Origin: Pyrus communis
Taxonomy: Eukaryota > Streptophyta > Magnoliopsida > Rosales > Rosaceae
DNA: 64,000 bases
Assembly (NCBI RefSeq): GCF_963583255.1
Contig: NC_084812.1
Coordinates: 23,498,959 to 23,562,958 of the forward strand
Direction: 5' to 3'
Position 1 is the first letter of the stretch, and the number at the start of each line of letters is the position of its first letter. This document shows, piece after piece, positions 11,565 through 23,678 of this stretch. A program made the translations under genes and the position numbers. The notes under the pieces were generated by a model. The model was not told the origin of the DNA. It ran no database searches and was given only the letters and a program-made list of their open reading frames with translations.

Positions 11565-12654
11565 TCATTTCATTTGTCGCTAAATATATTGCAAGACGCT
11601 ATGTTCATCGCGTAAGATGACTTTGCACAACGAATACAGATGCTTGTCGTGCAAAGTATGGTCAAACTATGTTCAAACCTACCCATTTATTGCGCATTTA
11701 CGACGCATTTTGCGCAAGAAATGGGTTCGTCACACACCAGACTTGACATTCTTTATCTTTTGTTATAAAATAAAAAAACAATGTCATTTCTCACAAATAT
11801 CATGTATCCATGTCTTATGTTTGATAACAAATATCAAAAGATGTCGTGCAACTAATGAATCACATGACATGGTGTTATCTTCGAACTGTCTTCCTTAAGC
11901 TCCTATGTCAGTCTAATTTGATTTAACTACTTGCCTAGTCACGCTTCTTAGGACAGTAGCTAACTTGACAGTCTTAGATAAATGTGCTAAAGTAGCATTC
12001 ATTAAACCTCATCTTTCTAACATAAACTTTAGTTGAAAAGGCATGAGGGTTGAATCGTATAGATTCCTTGTGGTTCACACAGTGATTGAAGCAGGGATCA
12101 ATTCATCACTCTCATTATCAGTCGGTTATAGCACATACAGTATGATTTGTATGCTATGGTGTATCCTCATTTCAATGAGTGTGTCACATGTCCATTAGAC
12201 ATACATCATACAAATCTTAGTCTAGTCGCTACACAAGCGCCTAACCAGAGTCTTCCAGCCTAATCGCCTTCTCAGCACCCACCTGGATACTCATATCCGG
12301 CTTTACAAGCTTCAACATGAAACAAATCTCATGCTCGACTTCTGTTAAGTCTCATTTTAGACATTTCTAAGGTGACGTTTACCTTGTGCATATTGGTACG
12401 TTCAACATACACGTGTTCGGTCTCGTAGCCCAATGCATTGAGGACACAAATGTCTCATCTTAATCGTTATCTTAGCACCAGGCGAATCGTTCATGTGAAA
12501 AATGGATTCTAACTTGGTGACACTCGTAAAGATGTGTAAACAATCAGTTCAAAAATAAATAAATATGAAATGAAAAACTTCAATGCCTTTTTATTCAATA
12601 ATAATGTCAAATACAAAGAAAAACACATCAAACCCTACATAAACCCATATTCTT

Positions 12655-15600
12655 TACATGAGTCAGAAACGAGTTTCTAATTATGGGTTTGGTTATGGGA
12701 TCAGCGAGCATATTGGTGGTCGAGATATGTTTCAACACTACTTCACCCTTGGTAACCTTGTTCCTAAAGAAATGATATCATGTATCGATATGCTTAGATT
12801 TGCCATGATACTTAAGATCTTTAGTGTATGCTAAGGCTGAAGTACTATCACAGTAGACAAGTACAGCTTCTTGAGCATAAGTCGTAACTTCCATCTGTTA
12901 TATAAACCTTTTTAGCCAAATAACTTCTTGAACAACTGATCCAAGGGCAACATATTCTGACTTCATTATGGACAGAGCAATACAAGTTTGTTTCTTGCTA
13001 CACCAAGAAACAATTCCACCTCCAAGGACAAAAGCATAGCCTAAGGTGGACTTGCGCTTGCCCAATCTGCATCACCATATCCTCTCAACTTCAGATCCCC
13101 TTCATGGTAACATAGGGCTAAATCTTTTGTTCCTTGAAGGTATCTCATAATCTTCTTGAAGGCTTACCAGTGAGCTTGTCTAGGATTACTTTGATACCAG
13201 CTTACCATGCCCACGGCATGGCAAATGTCCGAACGTTTGCAAAACATCACGTACATCAGACTTCCTACTACAAAGGCATAGGGGAAGTTTGCCATTTGTT
13301 CTTTCTCTTTCTTAGTCTTTAGACACTGTTCTAAGGACAATATCGCGCCTCTTTCCAGAGGAGTGTCTATGGGTTTGGAGTTCTCCATCTTAAATCGTTC
13401 AAGTACCTTCTTAATGTAAGTCTCTTGAGACAAACTTAGAAATTTCTTTGAGCGATCTCTCGTGATCTTAACTCCAAGAACATAATGTGCTTCACACATA
13501 TCTGTCATCTCAGAATGGGATGACAACCATGCTTTCGTTGTTTCTATAGAGGTTTGGTCATTTCCCGCTATTAAGATGTCATCAACATACAGAGAAAGTA
13601 TAAGAATACTTTTCCCAGATTTCTTAAGATACACATAGTGGTCTTCCTCAATCATCTCAAAACCAAATGAAGTGATTGAATTATGGAATCTAATGTTCCA
13701 CTGTCTAGACACTTGCTTGAGGCCATATATGGAACGTTTTAGGCGGCAAACTCTTGGCCTCTTGTCCTCGAAGCCTAGAAGTTGATCCATGTATATCTCC
13801 TCGTCTAGTTCTCCATTGAGAAATGTTGTCTTAACATCCATTTGGTAAAGTTACAAATCTAGTTGAGCAACAATAGCTAAAATGAGGTGAAAATAGGCAA
13901 ACCTCACCACAGGGGAGAATATCTCTTCATAGTCTACACTTAATTGCTAAGTGTATCATTTCGCCACAAGGCGTGCCTTATATTTGCCAATTGAACCATC
14001 CACCTTGCGTTTGATTTTTAAAACCCATTTTTTTCCAATAGTTTTACGCCCAGACGGAAGGTCAACTAACTCCCAAACAATATTTTTGTCCATGGAGCTC
14101 ATCTCTTCCTCCATTGCAATTATCCACTTTTCTTTGGATTTTGAAGACAATGCTTCTTTATAAGAAGAAGGTTCGTCTTCCACTAAAGATATGAAAATGC
14201 AGGTCTCCCCATTAACCTCAAAATGACATGTGGGAATGTGGCATCTCTTGCTTCTTCAAACTGTGTGACCTTGAATTTCAAAGGGTACGTTCCCATCATT
14301 GGGCGTATTCTCTTGAGTGTTTATAGATACATTACTCCCACTGGGTTGTGTACTCCCACATCATATTAAGCGACCATCAGATTGGAAATTAATTCCCTTT
14401 CTTCGCTTGAAGATGTTACGAGTTCTTCATCTTTCTCCAACTCATGGAGATCAAGGTTTTTGACAGTATCACCAAGTTTTGAGAAGTCATTCTCTATGAA
14501 TTCCACATCATGTGAATCAATCTCGGTTCTTCTTCCATCTAGATGTTCACCATACATCACATAACCTTTCGGGTTTTCATAATATCTTATAAAGATATGT
14601 CTATTTGTTCTAGGACCCAACTTTCCAAACTTATATGATTGATTATGAACAAATCCAGCACAACCCTAAGGACAAAAATTACCCAGATTAGGTTTTACAT
14701 CATTCCAAAGTTCATATGGGGTTGAAGGAACCATCTTTGAAGGCACACGGTTAATTATATATGTCACAGTCAATAATGCATCAACCCAGAAAGATATGGG
14801 GAGATTTGCCTACACCATCATAGACCTGACCGTGTCTAATAAAGTTCTGTTTCTCTTTTCAACAACACCATTTTGTTATGGCATGTAATGAACATAAAGT
14901 TGTGTGTGTATCCCCTTACTTTCACAAAAAAACTTTGAATTAGTCAAACCAATACTCGCATCCACAATTAGTGCGAAGAGCTTTTATAGTCTTCCCTTTT
15001 TTATTCTCAACCTCAGCTACGAAGTATTTGAAACAATCTAAAGCTTCATAGCGATGAGCGATCAAGTACACATAACCATATCACGTGTAATCGTCAATCA
15101 AAGTCAGAAAATAAAAGGCGTCATTATGGGCCTTCACATTCATTGGTCCACAGATGTCAGAGTGAATTAACTCTAACGGTTGAGTAGCTCGAACAGCCTT
15201 TCCAAAAGGTTTTCTAACTGCTTTGCCAGCTAAACAAGGCTCACATATAGGCAGATTAACATTAGTGAGTGACCCCAACATGCCTTTTCTAACAACCTTG
15301 TCATTCTATCTTGCCCTATATGCCCTAGTCTAGCATGCCATGTTTCATAGTTAACATGTTTAATAATAGTTACTAAAGAAGTAGAAGAACAAGAATCAAT
15401 CAAATCCAACAAATAAAATCATTCTTTATTGAACCATATCCAATTTCAACTTGATCCAAATAGATCACAAGTCTACACGGGCTTAAGTAAAAACAATATC
15501 CTTCATATAAAAGTGCAGTAATTGAAAATAAATTAAATTGCATTCTAGAGGCGTGCAAGACACCATGCAGAAGCAGTTGACACCCAGTGATTAGTTGAAG

Positions 15601-16675
15601 TCGATACGAACCAACTCACAAAGCTTTTGTACGACTTCGTTCACCCACGTACACCCATTGTGACTTTGCTGGAAAGCGTTGATAATTTTCAAACCCCATT
15701 TTATCTTGCGTCATATGTTTGTTTGCTCTTATGTCTACAATCCAATTGTCAGACGCGTGAGCAACATGTATATGCGAACATACAGAAGCAATGACAGATT
15801 TAGGGTTAAGGATTACCTTTCTATTTGGCCTAATGCAATTACGAAAGAAGTGTCCCTTTTTTTTACAGTTAAAGCATGTTGACTTGGATTCATCTTTCTT
15901 GTTACGTTTACCTCTGTGGGCCTTGATCTAATTAGAATTAGGAGCAAGCTTTGCATCCTTTTTCTCAGACTTGGTTTTACCTTTTCCTTTGAATTGGTTA
16001 TCCTTTTTGGACTCACCTTGAGTTAAAAGGGCAGTACTCTAGGTCGCCACTCGGTGCTTACCTTCCAGTTCAACATAACGCGAGATGTCTTGAAAGTTTT
16101 TAATTTGATCATTGTGCATCATGATTTGTTTAAGGGCATCGCACAAGTATGGAAGGGACCTAATTTTTAGCTTGGAATTGTTGTTCATCGGTGATGATAC
16201 TCCCAGCAGCTTTCAAATCTCATATCATGTTAGACATCTTCCTAAGATGTTTAAATACAAAGTGCTTAGGATCCATCATGTAAACCTCAAACTTCAACAC
16301 TAGACTTCTCAGCCTAGTAGTTGAGGTTCCACCAAAAGCAAATTTTAGCTGGTACCACATCTCCTTGGTGGTCAAATACCCTTCATACTCACCAATAAGA
16401 TCATCATACATGCTGCTTAACATAGTAAATCACGCACTTCGATCTTTCTTGAACCAAGATTCATAAGACATTACTCTAGTCGTATGTTGAGCTGCAATGG
16501 TTCCATCTCTCTTAAGATCATGCTCATCCACCGAAGCCTCCAAATGCTCCAAGAGCTCTTGTTCATTAAGAAGATATTGGATCTTCCTATGCCAAATATC
16601 ATAGTTGGTTCCAACCAGCTTTTCTCCTTTGGTCAAATCAGCAACAACATTTTTGGCAGCCATTTCTTTGTACAA
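12655..16675 (-). pseudogene. Copia gag-pol pseudogene
   Basis: Recognisable blocks: gag at 16675-15813 (MAAKNVVADL, GTNYDIWHRKIQYLL, MWYQLKFAFGG); pre-integrase zinc finger at 15412-15230 (WHARLGHIGQDRM, CEPCLAGKA); integrase core start at 15281-15081 (LELIHSDICGPM, LTLIDDYT); RT N-terminal part 14183-13956 (WIIAMEEEMSSMDKN, KARLVAK); RT catalytic part 13841-13164 (MDVKTTFLNGELDEEIYM, SIYGLKQVSRQW, LYVDDILIAGND); RNase H with DADWAS, HGKSKHIDT and HFFRNKV down to about 12.66 kb. Blocks sit in different frames with many stops between them. The YVDD catalytic motif survives but the gene cannot make a polyprotein. Confidence 0.85.
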
Positions 16676-18076
16676 GGGTGAAATAATTTTGACATTATTA
16701 ATTACACATCTTACATTTATTTATTTCAAAAACTCATTAGAAAATATTTCACCTTTTCTCCTATGTTGAAATTGAAAAATCTGCTAAGTCACTCGTAATT
16801 ACCATTCAATTCTAAGAGTCAAGATCATATTTTCTAATTATTTTGCAAAATAAATCTTATTTAAACATTATTATGTTTTAAGCTTATCCATTTTTCATGC
16901 AACATCCAATTGAGTGCACAATGATTAGGGTTTTTAGACAATGGCTCGACATGTGGGCCTTCGTAAGTGCGGCCAAGTCAAATCCGGGAGGGGTGGCAGC
17001 GCGAAGCTTTTAAAAACCGAACCTCTTTGACACCCAAAGTGTCTCCTTAATGATTTTCCCAGACACCACATCGAATAAAAGGTGACCATTAGTGAACCCC
17101 AGTCTAATTTCATTATTTTTTATTAATTAGGTAATCCTTTTTAATTATTCTCCTAAAGACTATTCCTTTCTAATTTAAAATGCTCAATCAACATGAGCAA
17201 ATTTGATCGACATTATCTCTTTTTGATTTTTCTAAAATCTTGGCATGTGTTGGATATTTTTTAAAGGTTAATTAAGAACGTTTTAAATTAAAAACGTCTC
17301 TGATACCAAACCTAAATATACACTTACGTAGGTTAGTGAACCACAATGATTCACTCGCATGTCGTGTCCCAAAAACACAGCCCACGCGCCACCCAAAGCG
17401 ACGGTGCAAAATTAATTAAATTTTTTTAATAATTAATTTAATATTGTTCGTATCCACTCGCTGTGGGTGGCGTGTGACACACACACATGCGCCGCCTTCT
17501 GGCGATCTGATGCTATTCTTTTGACCTCCGTTGGATTGAACTCCTTGAGATGAATCCAATAGTGTAGCTAACATCCATGAAAAGCCTAGCATTGTACTCG
17601 TACTTGCTTAGGCTGAGAGTGGAAGAGATGAACCATTGCTCATCATCTTTTTCCAAAAAAAAAACTGAAATTTCTAGATTTTTCACTCTCGCAATGCCTG
17701 TTTACAGAGGCCATAACTTAGTGAATATGCATCTATTTTATGCGTATTTTATGTCATTAGAAAGATCAAATTATCATCTACAATTAAGTCTTCTTTGGCG
17801 AATTCCAAAAACAACTCTAACCGCATGAAAAAAAAAAAGTCTCAAAAACCTTGGAAAAATTCGTTTTTCATGTTATTACGAAACTAGGGTTTCAATTATC
17901 TATCTAACCACTTGATTTTTCTTTACCAAATTTTAAACAATCTCATATGAATGTAAAGAACGTAACCCAGAAAAAATAAGCATGGCAAAAACGAAAATTT
18001 TAAAGACAAGCATTCATGGCATATATATATCTCTCATGCTTTAATGCGAGGAGTATGTGAGTGGCTCTGATACAAC

Positions 18077-18501
18077 TGTTGGAAGACTATAAATAAATTC
18101 GAAATGACGTGTGTACCTTTATGCGGAAGCTTGAATCTCAACACGCTCCTACAAACACGAACAACTGCTTTGACCATCCGTGCATGTCTAGTCACAAGTC
18201 ATCGAGTTGGCTACTGTATGTCAAGTTGCCCCTTGGTTTTCGGCTCCCAAAACCTAGAGTTGAAAGCGATAGCTCTAAAGACCTAACTAGAATATTTGAA
18301 CTGTGGAAAAACTTGTGTTTATTTTGTTCTCTCTTCCCCAAAGCCTCCTTGTACAGTGGTTGGGAAGAGTGTACAAAGACTTAAAAGCTCATGAAAATCC
18401 CAAGTATATTCTAATATGAATATCTCCTGATTTCATAATATCCTCATGTAAGTAGAATATCCTTTGATATTTATTTATCCCATAAGATAAATCCTACAAC
18501 A
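18077..18501 (-). repeat. Copia LTR (425 bp)
   Basis: It begins TGTTGGAAGAC and ends CCTACAACA, with TG...CA ends and TGTTG/CAACA inverted termini. It abuts the primer-binding site. It is the 5' LTR of the element at 12-18 kb; no partner LTR was found. Confidence 0.7.
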
Positions 18502-19020
18502 AGCTACCCCTACTTTGTGGTACACCCAGAGCTGAGAACTGACATGTTCTTTTGTCTTGGTCTAGTGAGCATGAATACTCCATTTTTTCGCCGTATCATA
18601 TACAAATACAAGTCAAATACACGAGGATACACACTCATATGGGTGATATATATGCGACGCGGAGATATTATATGGGAACACAAAAATTTCGCTAAAAGGT
18701 CTCTTGCGTAATTTTTCCTAATCAAGTATCATTTTATCCCAGCCTATAGTTTGTAAAGACACGTACTTTACATGCACAGCATATACACATATATACGTTC
18801 AATTCTAGTTTATTTACGTACAACTCAAAAAGTAACCTAATATTTTGATTTAAATTCAACGTACAAGTATTGATTATACACCCATATTCTTTTTTTTTTT
18901 CTTTTCTAGTTTCATACTTTTATATATATATTAACTACTAATTAAGTGACAAAAAATGATAATCCTGGTTCTTGTAGTAAAAATTAAATACAAAGTGTAT
19001 TAGGGACGTACCAAATTTAA
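18502..19020. other. Non-coding interval
   Basis: Sequence between the Copia LTR and the truncated kinase pseudogene. Short open frames on both strands (18510-18725) show no domain. Nothing else was recognised. Confidence 0.5.
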
Positions 19021-19718
19021 ACAAAATGATAATCCAACTACAGTGTTTGTGTTTGTCTGAGTTTCCTTGCCTCCAACAATCCTCGCCAAACCGAAATGTT
19101 GTTGGTTTTCAAATCTCTATGAATGATCCTCAATCTGGAATCTTGATGAAGATAAAGAAGTCATCGAGTGATTCCCAAAATGATGCTAAAACACATCTCC
19201 TTGTTGAGAAACATGCTTTTTGTATGATCTTGCAGAATTTCCATTTTCCTCAATCAAGAAACCATATATCATGCAGTAAAAGCTAATCAAAAGAGGTGTA
19301 GGAAAGAACCAAATATAAAGAAGTCTAAACTTTTGTTAGGCATGTACTCATAGAGTAAGATCTTTTCTTCTCCTTTCATGCAATAGCCCTTAAGTCGAAC
19401 AAGGTTTCGGTGTTGAAGTTTGGCAATCAGCACCACCTCATTCCTAAATTCCTGCAACCTTGTCCTAAAACCCTAGATAGCCTTTTCACCACAATTTCTT
19501 GGCCTCCGAGAAAAATTCACTGGCAACAAAATCCTTATACATATAAATTTACAAGTAACCACAACAGATAAACATTATTGACAAACAAGTGTTGCTATAT
19601 TAGGTGATAAGAGTGCTAAGAAATGGTAAACTGTTTAATTACCTTGTAAACGGGCCCGTATCCCCCTTGTCCAAGCTTGTTTGCATTTGAGAAATTATAT
19701 GTAGCGTCTAGTATTGTT

Positions 19719-20286
19719 TGTTGGGAAAAATTTAGAGTACACAACTTTAACACAAGCGTTGGAGAGACAATACAAGTAAACAAATTACTTGTATTACACA
19801 AACAAAATATTATAACACAAACTATCAAGGACACTCTTAAGAAGCTATGACACTCACTCACTTTCTAGAGACAAACTCTAGACCACTCACACTCTTACAA
19901 GACTACTCTTTCTTCTCACTCTCACTTGGTTGCTTGCTTGTTTGATTGGTTACTTGATTGGTTGCTTGCTTGCATTACTCCATTACATATTTATGGACTT
20001 GCCAAGCCGACTTTCTAAGTCGGTGGAATGGACTTATTTCATCCTAGCATTGTTCTAGGCTTTTCTACAATCAGCCCACTGACATGGGCTTTGCATAACA
20101 ACCTCACAATTGTACAATAGCTAGATGTTTCTAGCTAGTGATCCATCAACATATCCATGCAAGAAGTTTCTAGCATTTGCATGGATCAAACTTTTAGCCT
20201 ATCATCATGGGCCAGATATCATCTTGGGCCAAGGAAAGATTACACTTCAACACAAACACCAATTGGGCTGGTGTTGATCTTCAACA
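19719..20286 (-). repeat. Copia 3' LTR (complete, 568 bp)
   Basis: Starts TGTTGGG and ends TTCAACA, followed by a polypurine tract in element orientation. Its kinase-side neighbour begins at 19718 with the codons for QTILDATYNFS. It aligns with 23148-23658 apart from small indels and the missing end. Confidence 0.88.
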
Positions 20287-20299
20287 CTCCCCCTCAACA

Positions 20300-23031
20300 C
20301 CAGCTCATTCTTTTCTCCATGCTGAGTTGGCAACGAAGCTTCTTCTTGAACACTCATTTGCATGATATGGGTTTCACATCTCTTTGCTTTGGCACTAGAT
20401 TCCAAGCTTGATTTAGCTCTACTGCAGTGACCTCTTCTCCCAACTTTAAGCCACTCAGGTTCAACTGTTTCTTCTTCTATAGCTGCGTTGGCGTATTTAG
20501 GATTTTGCTTCCTGATTCTTGTTGACCTCCTTAGTTATAATTGTGGAGTTGATACTTCCACTTCACTAGGTATATCTTCTTCTGGTTGTTAATAAACGCC
20601 AGCTTGCCAAGGGTTTTGGCTGCTTGCTCAACACGATCACCATCAAGTGAATCCCCAGACTCATCTGGTCTCGACTGGATTCGAACAGTTTGCTCCCCCA
20701 TCTTTTGTTATAGCTTATCTTCAATCTCTCTCGAATCAGGCAACGCCTCATTTTCTGAGGACCACCAAGAAGATGCTTCATCAAACACCATATCTCTTGA
20801 TGTGTAACACTTTTCATTCGTAAGATCACAACATTTCCACCTTTTTCTTTGGCTGTCGTATCCCATAAAGATACATCGGACTGCCTTTTTGCCAAACTTG
20901 CTGCGTAAATGACTTGGAACAAATACGTAGCACACACAACCAAAGACTCGAAAGTAACTAACTGTAGGTTTCATATCCCACAGTTTCTCAAAGGATGAGA
21001 CAAATTCTAACATGGGTTGAGGAAGCCTGTTGATCACATGAGCTGTAGTTCTCATTGCTTCAGCCCAAAACCTTCCTAGTACATTCTTGGCATGGAGCAT
21101 ACTTCAACATATCTCTGCAAGATGTCGATTCTTTCTTTCCACTACACCATTATGTTGTGGTGTATTGGCACAGGTGAACTGGTGACGTATTCTACATTCT
21201 CGTAAATACTGGGAAAACTCATTCGAGGTATATTCTCCTCCATTATCCGTGCGTATACAACGAATCTTCTTTCCCACTTCTCCTTCAATTGTCTTCTTAA
21301 ACTCTTTAAATTTTGAAAATGTTTCAAATTTTTCTTTCATAAAGAAAACCCACACATACCTGGAGAAGTCATCAATGAACGTCACCATGTACCGCATCCC
21401 ACTTATCGATGGTTGCCTGACAGGCCCGAACACATCGGAATGAACCAACTCCAAAGGCTCTTTTGCTTTAAACTTTGACTCTTCGTATGGTAGTTAATGT
21501 GCTTTACCATATTGGCATCCTACACAAACCGTGTATGTTCTCATGTCAAGCTGAGGTAGCCCCTTAAGCATTGACTTCATCATCATCACACTTAGCTTGT
21601 GATAGCTAACGTGGCCTAATCTTATGTGCCATAAATCTGCTGTCTCATTCTTCCTTGTTTTGTCTACGTATGCAGTTTCTGCTGACATTACATAGACTGA
21701 CTGCAGTCGCCGTCCTTCCATTGTTGGCGTCCCTAAGATCTTGAGGTGTCGATACACCTTTACATTTCATGGACCAAACAAGACATAATTTCCCAATAAT
21801 GTCAGTTGAAGCACTGAAAGTAGATTTTTCTTCATACCTAGAACATGGTAGACATCTTGAAGCTGCACATGATTAGTGTTGTATCGGGGCTCAATTACTG
21901 TCTTACCAATGTGAGCAATCGGTAGCCTCGAGTCGTTAGCCGTCACCACTAAGTGGCCTCATTTGTACTCAGTCAAACTTTCTAACTTTTTCTCATCACC
22001 TGTCATATGGTTTGAGCAGCCTGAATCCACGATCCAATCATTCTGGTAGTCAATCGACTCTGGACTTATTGTTGTGAGAGCTGACTCTTGCTTCTCCACA
22101 GCAACGGATGCTTCAGCGTCCCATTCTTCCTCCAGGGCTAGAGACACAACGATGTCCCAATCATCTTCACTTTTCTTCTTTGAGTTGGCGATGTTACTTT
22201 CTATAGACCTTTTGGACCAGCAATCCTTCGCCATATGGCCTTTCTTTCCACAATTGTAGCACTTGCCCTCAAATCTTTTATTATTCTAGGACTGACCACG
22301 GTTGCCGTGATACTTCAGAGTTCCCCCTGGCCAGAACCTTTCGCCTTATCACCATTTGTTTTAGATCCTCCACCAATATGCTGCTTAAAGCTGCCTTTAC
22401 TTTTGGTGTAGAGCACTTCCTCCTCACCTTTTGACGAGACCCCTCCCATTTGCTTTGCCAAAGTTTCTTGATCGGCAAGCAAATTCTCAAACTCAACAAG
22501 TGATTGTTGGGTCGGCCATCCTTGTATAGTGGCAACGAAGCCTCGATATTCGGGTCTCAATCCTTGGATAATTATTCTTTTTATCCTGGATTCTACAATG
22601 GCAGCATTAGGATCTAATTCAAAAATTTCATGGCAAATAGACTTTACCTTGTGGAAATGTTGTGCAATCGTCATTTCCTTTTGGGCCACTGATAATAGCT
22701 CATTCTCGAGAAGCTGCAATCTTGTATAGTTCCTCTTTGAAAAGAGTGCGGCAAAGGTGCCCCCCGCTTCTTTCGATGTCTTGGCCTTCCATATGTGCTC
22801 CAACATGTCATCTTCAACTGTAGTTTTTAAGGCAAACATGGCCTTACCTGCCTTGATCTTCCACTTCCTCAAAGCGCCGCTAGTGTCTTCTTCTGGCTGT
22901 GTACCTTTATTACCGCCAGCGACATCCCAAAGATCTTGGCCTTGTAGGTAAGACCCCATACACGTCGCCCACGTGTTGTAATTTTTGTTGTTCAACTTCT
23001 TGATTCCTCCAACAACTTGAAGATATCCCAT
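20300..23031 (-). pseudogene. Copia gag-protease-integrase pseudogene
   Basis: Gag runs from 23031 (MGYLQVVGGIKKLNN, NYNTWATC, GQDLWDVAGG, LRKWKIKAGKAMFALKT) to about 22315, followed by a frameshift. A CCHC zinc knuckle (CYNCGKKGHMAKDC) lies at about 22255-22214 and the protease motif WIVDSGCSNHMTG at about 22030. The integrase zinc finger ([22 protein letters not shown]) is at 21650-21500. The integrase core is at 21454-21104, with [26 protein letters not shown] and [13 protein letters not shown], so the D,D,E residues are present. The C-terminal integrase/GKxxxxFGCVCYVF region is at 21100-20708. Only the first part of RT remains. Several frameshifts. Confidence 0.85.
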
Positions 23032-23147
23032 CCTGTCAGCAGAGCGCCGAACAAGATTAACCAATAATCTTGCGAAGTACTAAACTTCTCACTATTCTCA
23101 AAAGCTTCAATAGAGACAGTCCCTAATTGTACCGCTCTGATACCAAT

Positions 23148-23658
23148 TCTTGGGAAAAACTTAGAGTACACAACTTTAACACAAGTGTTGGAGAGACAAT
23201 ACAAGTAAACAAATTACTTGTATTACACAAACAAAATATTACAACACAAACTATCAAAGACACTCTTAAAGAGCTATGACACTCACTCACTTTCTAGAGA
23301 CAAACTCTAGACCACTCACACTCTTACAAGACTACTCTTTCTTCTCAATCTCACTTGGTTGCTTGCTTGCTTGATTGGTTGCTTACTTGCATTACTCCAT
23401 TACAAATTTATGGACTTGCCAAACCTGACTTTCTAAGTCGATGGAATGGACTTATTTCATCCTAGCATTGTTCTAGGCTTTTCTACAATCAGCCCACTAA
23501 CATGGGCTTTGCATGACAACCTCACAATTGTACAATAGCTAGATCTGTCTAGCTAGTGATCCACCGACATATCCATGCAAGAAGTTTCTAGCATTTGCAT
23601 GGATCAAACTTTTAGTCTATCATCATGGGCCGGATATCATCTTGGGCCAAGGAAAGAT
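23148..23658 (-). repeat. Copia 5' LTR (truncated, 511 bp)
   Basis: It aligns with 19719-20240 from TTGGGAAAAAC to GGAAAGAT and lacks the last 46 bp seen at 20241-20286. The inner end reads TCTTGGG instead of TGTTGGG, so its TG terminus is mutated. Confidence 0.85.
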
Positions 23659-23678
23659 AATCCAACTACAGTGTTTGT
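23656..23678. other. 23-bp junction scar identical to kinase exon sequence at 19028-19050
   Basis: The 23 bases at 23656-23678 are identical, in the same orientation, to 19028-19050, where they encode the end of NTNTVVG in the kinase pseudogene. At 23656 they sit exactly between the broken Copia LTR (the last shared bases, GAT, overlap both) and the S-locus glycoprotein exon. The simplest reading is a filler copied from 4.6 kb away during repair of a break that also removed the LTR end and the gene part between lectin and kinase. Confidence 0.6.

Larger units (their letters stand above)
10329..11890 (+). mobile_element. CACTA (En/Spm) transposon relic
   Basis: The left end reads CACTAGTAGAAAAAACAGC, the CACTA-family terminal motif. 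It is followed by repeated subterminal motifs built on GCGACGA/TTTGTCGC/GCGCAAC (10350-10540), typical of CACTA subterminal repeats. The same motif class returns in the other arm at 11570-11730 (TTTGTCGCTAAA, TTGTCGTGCAAAG, TTGCGCAAGAAATGGG). A right-hand terminus with CACTA in inverse orientation was not found, so the right end is probably truncated near the Copia at about 11.9-12 kb. Inside are a small two-exon ORF, a tandem array and a palindrome, listed separately. No TNP2-type transposase is present. Confidence 0.7.
11900..18501 (-). mobile_element. Decayed Ty1/Copia retrotransposon (one LTR visible)
   Basis: In element orientation (minus strand): 5' LTR 18077-18501; primer-binding site just inside (GGCTCTGATAC on the plus strand at 18063-18073); long untranslated leader (about 16680-18062); gag (16675 down to about 15810); protease/integrase (about 15800-14370); reverse transcriptase (14183-13164); RNase H (about 13160-12660); then a non-coding 3' region to roughly 11.9 kb. 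No second copy of the 425-bp LTR was found near 11.9-12.6 kb, so the 3' LTR is lost or too diverged to see. A second TTGGTATCAGAG-type string at about 17300-17312 suggests an internal duplication or another leader fragment. The left limit is approximate. Confidence 0.8.
19719..23658 (-). mobile_element. Ty1/Copia retrotransposon inside the receptor-kinase pseudogene, with RT/RNase H deleted
   Basis: The 3' LTR is 19719-20286 (568 bp, TGTTGGG...CTTCAACA). A polypurine tract lies just inside it (plus strand CTCCCCCTCAACA, 20287-20299). The truncated 5' LTR is 23148-23658, and the primer-binding site is at 23135-23147 (plus strand CTCTGATACCAAT). Between the LTRs are gag, protease and integrase. 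The RT remnant ends soon after PRD-type VPKQRDVKPISCK (about 20.36 kb) and runs straight into the polypurine tract, so the catalytic YVDD part and RNase H are gone. The outer 46 bp of the 5' LTR are missing and replaced by the scar at 23656-23678. Target-site duplication cannot be checked on the damaged side. Confidence 0.88.

Noticed and set aside
17295..17320. Second TTGGTATCAGAG-type string as a separate element's primer-binding site
   Set aside because: No LTR end (TG...CA) adjoins it; kept only as a remark under the Copia at 12-18.5 kb.
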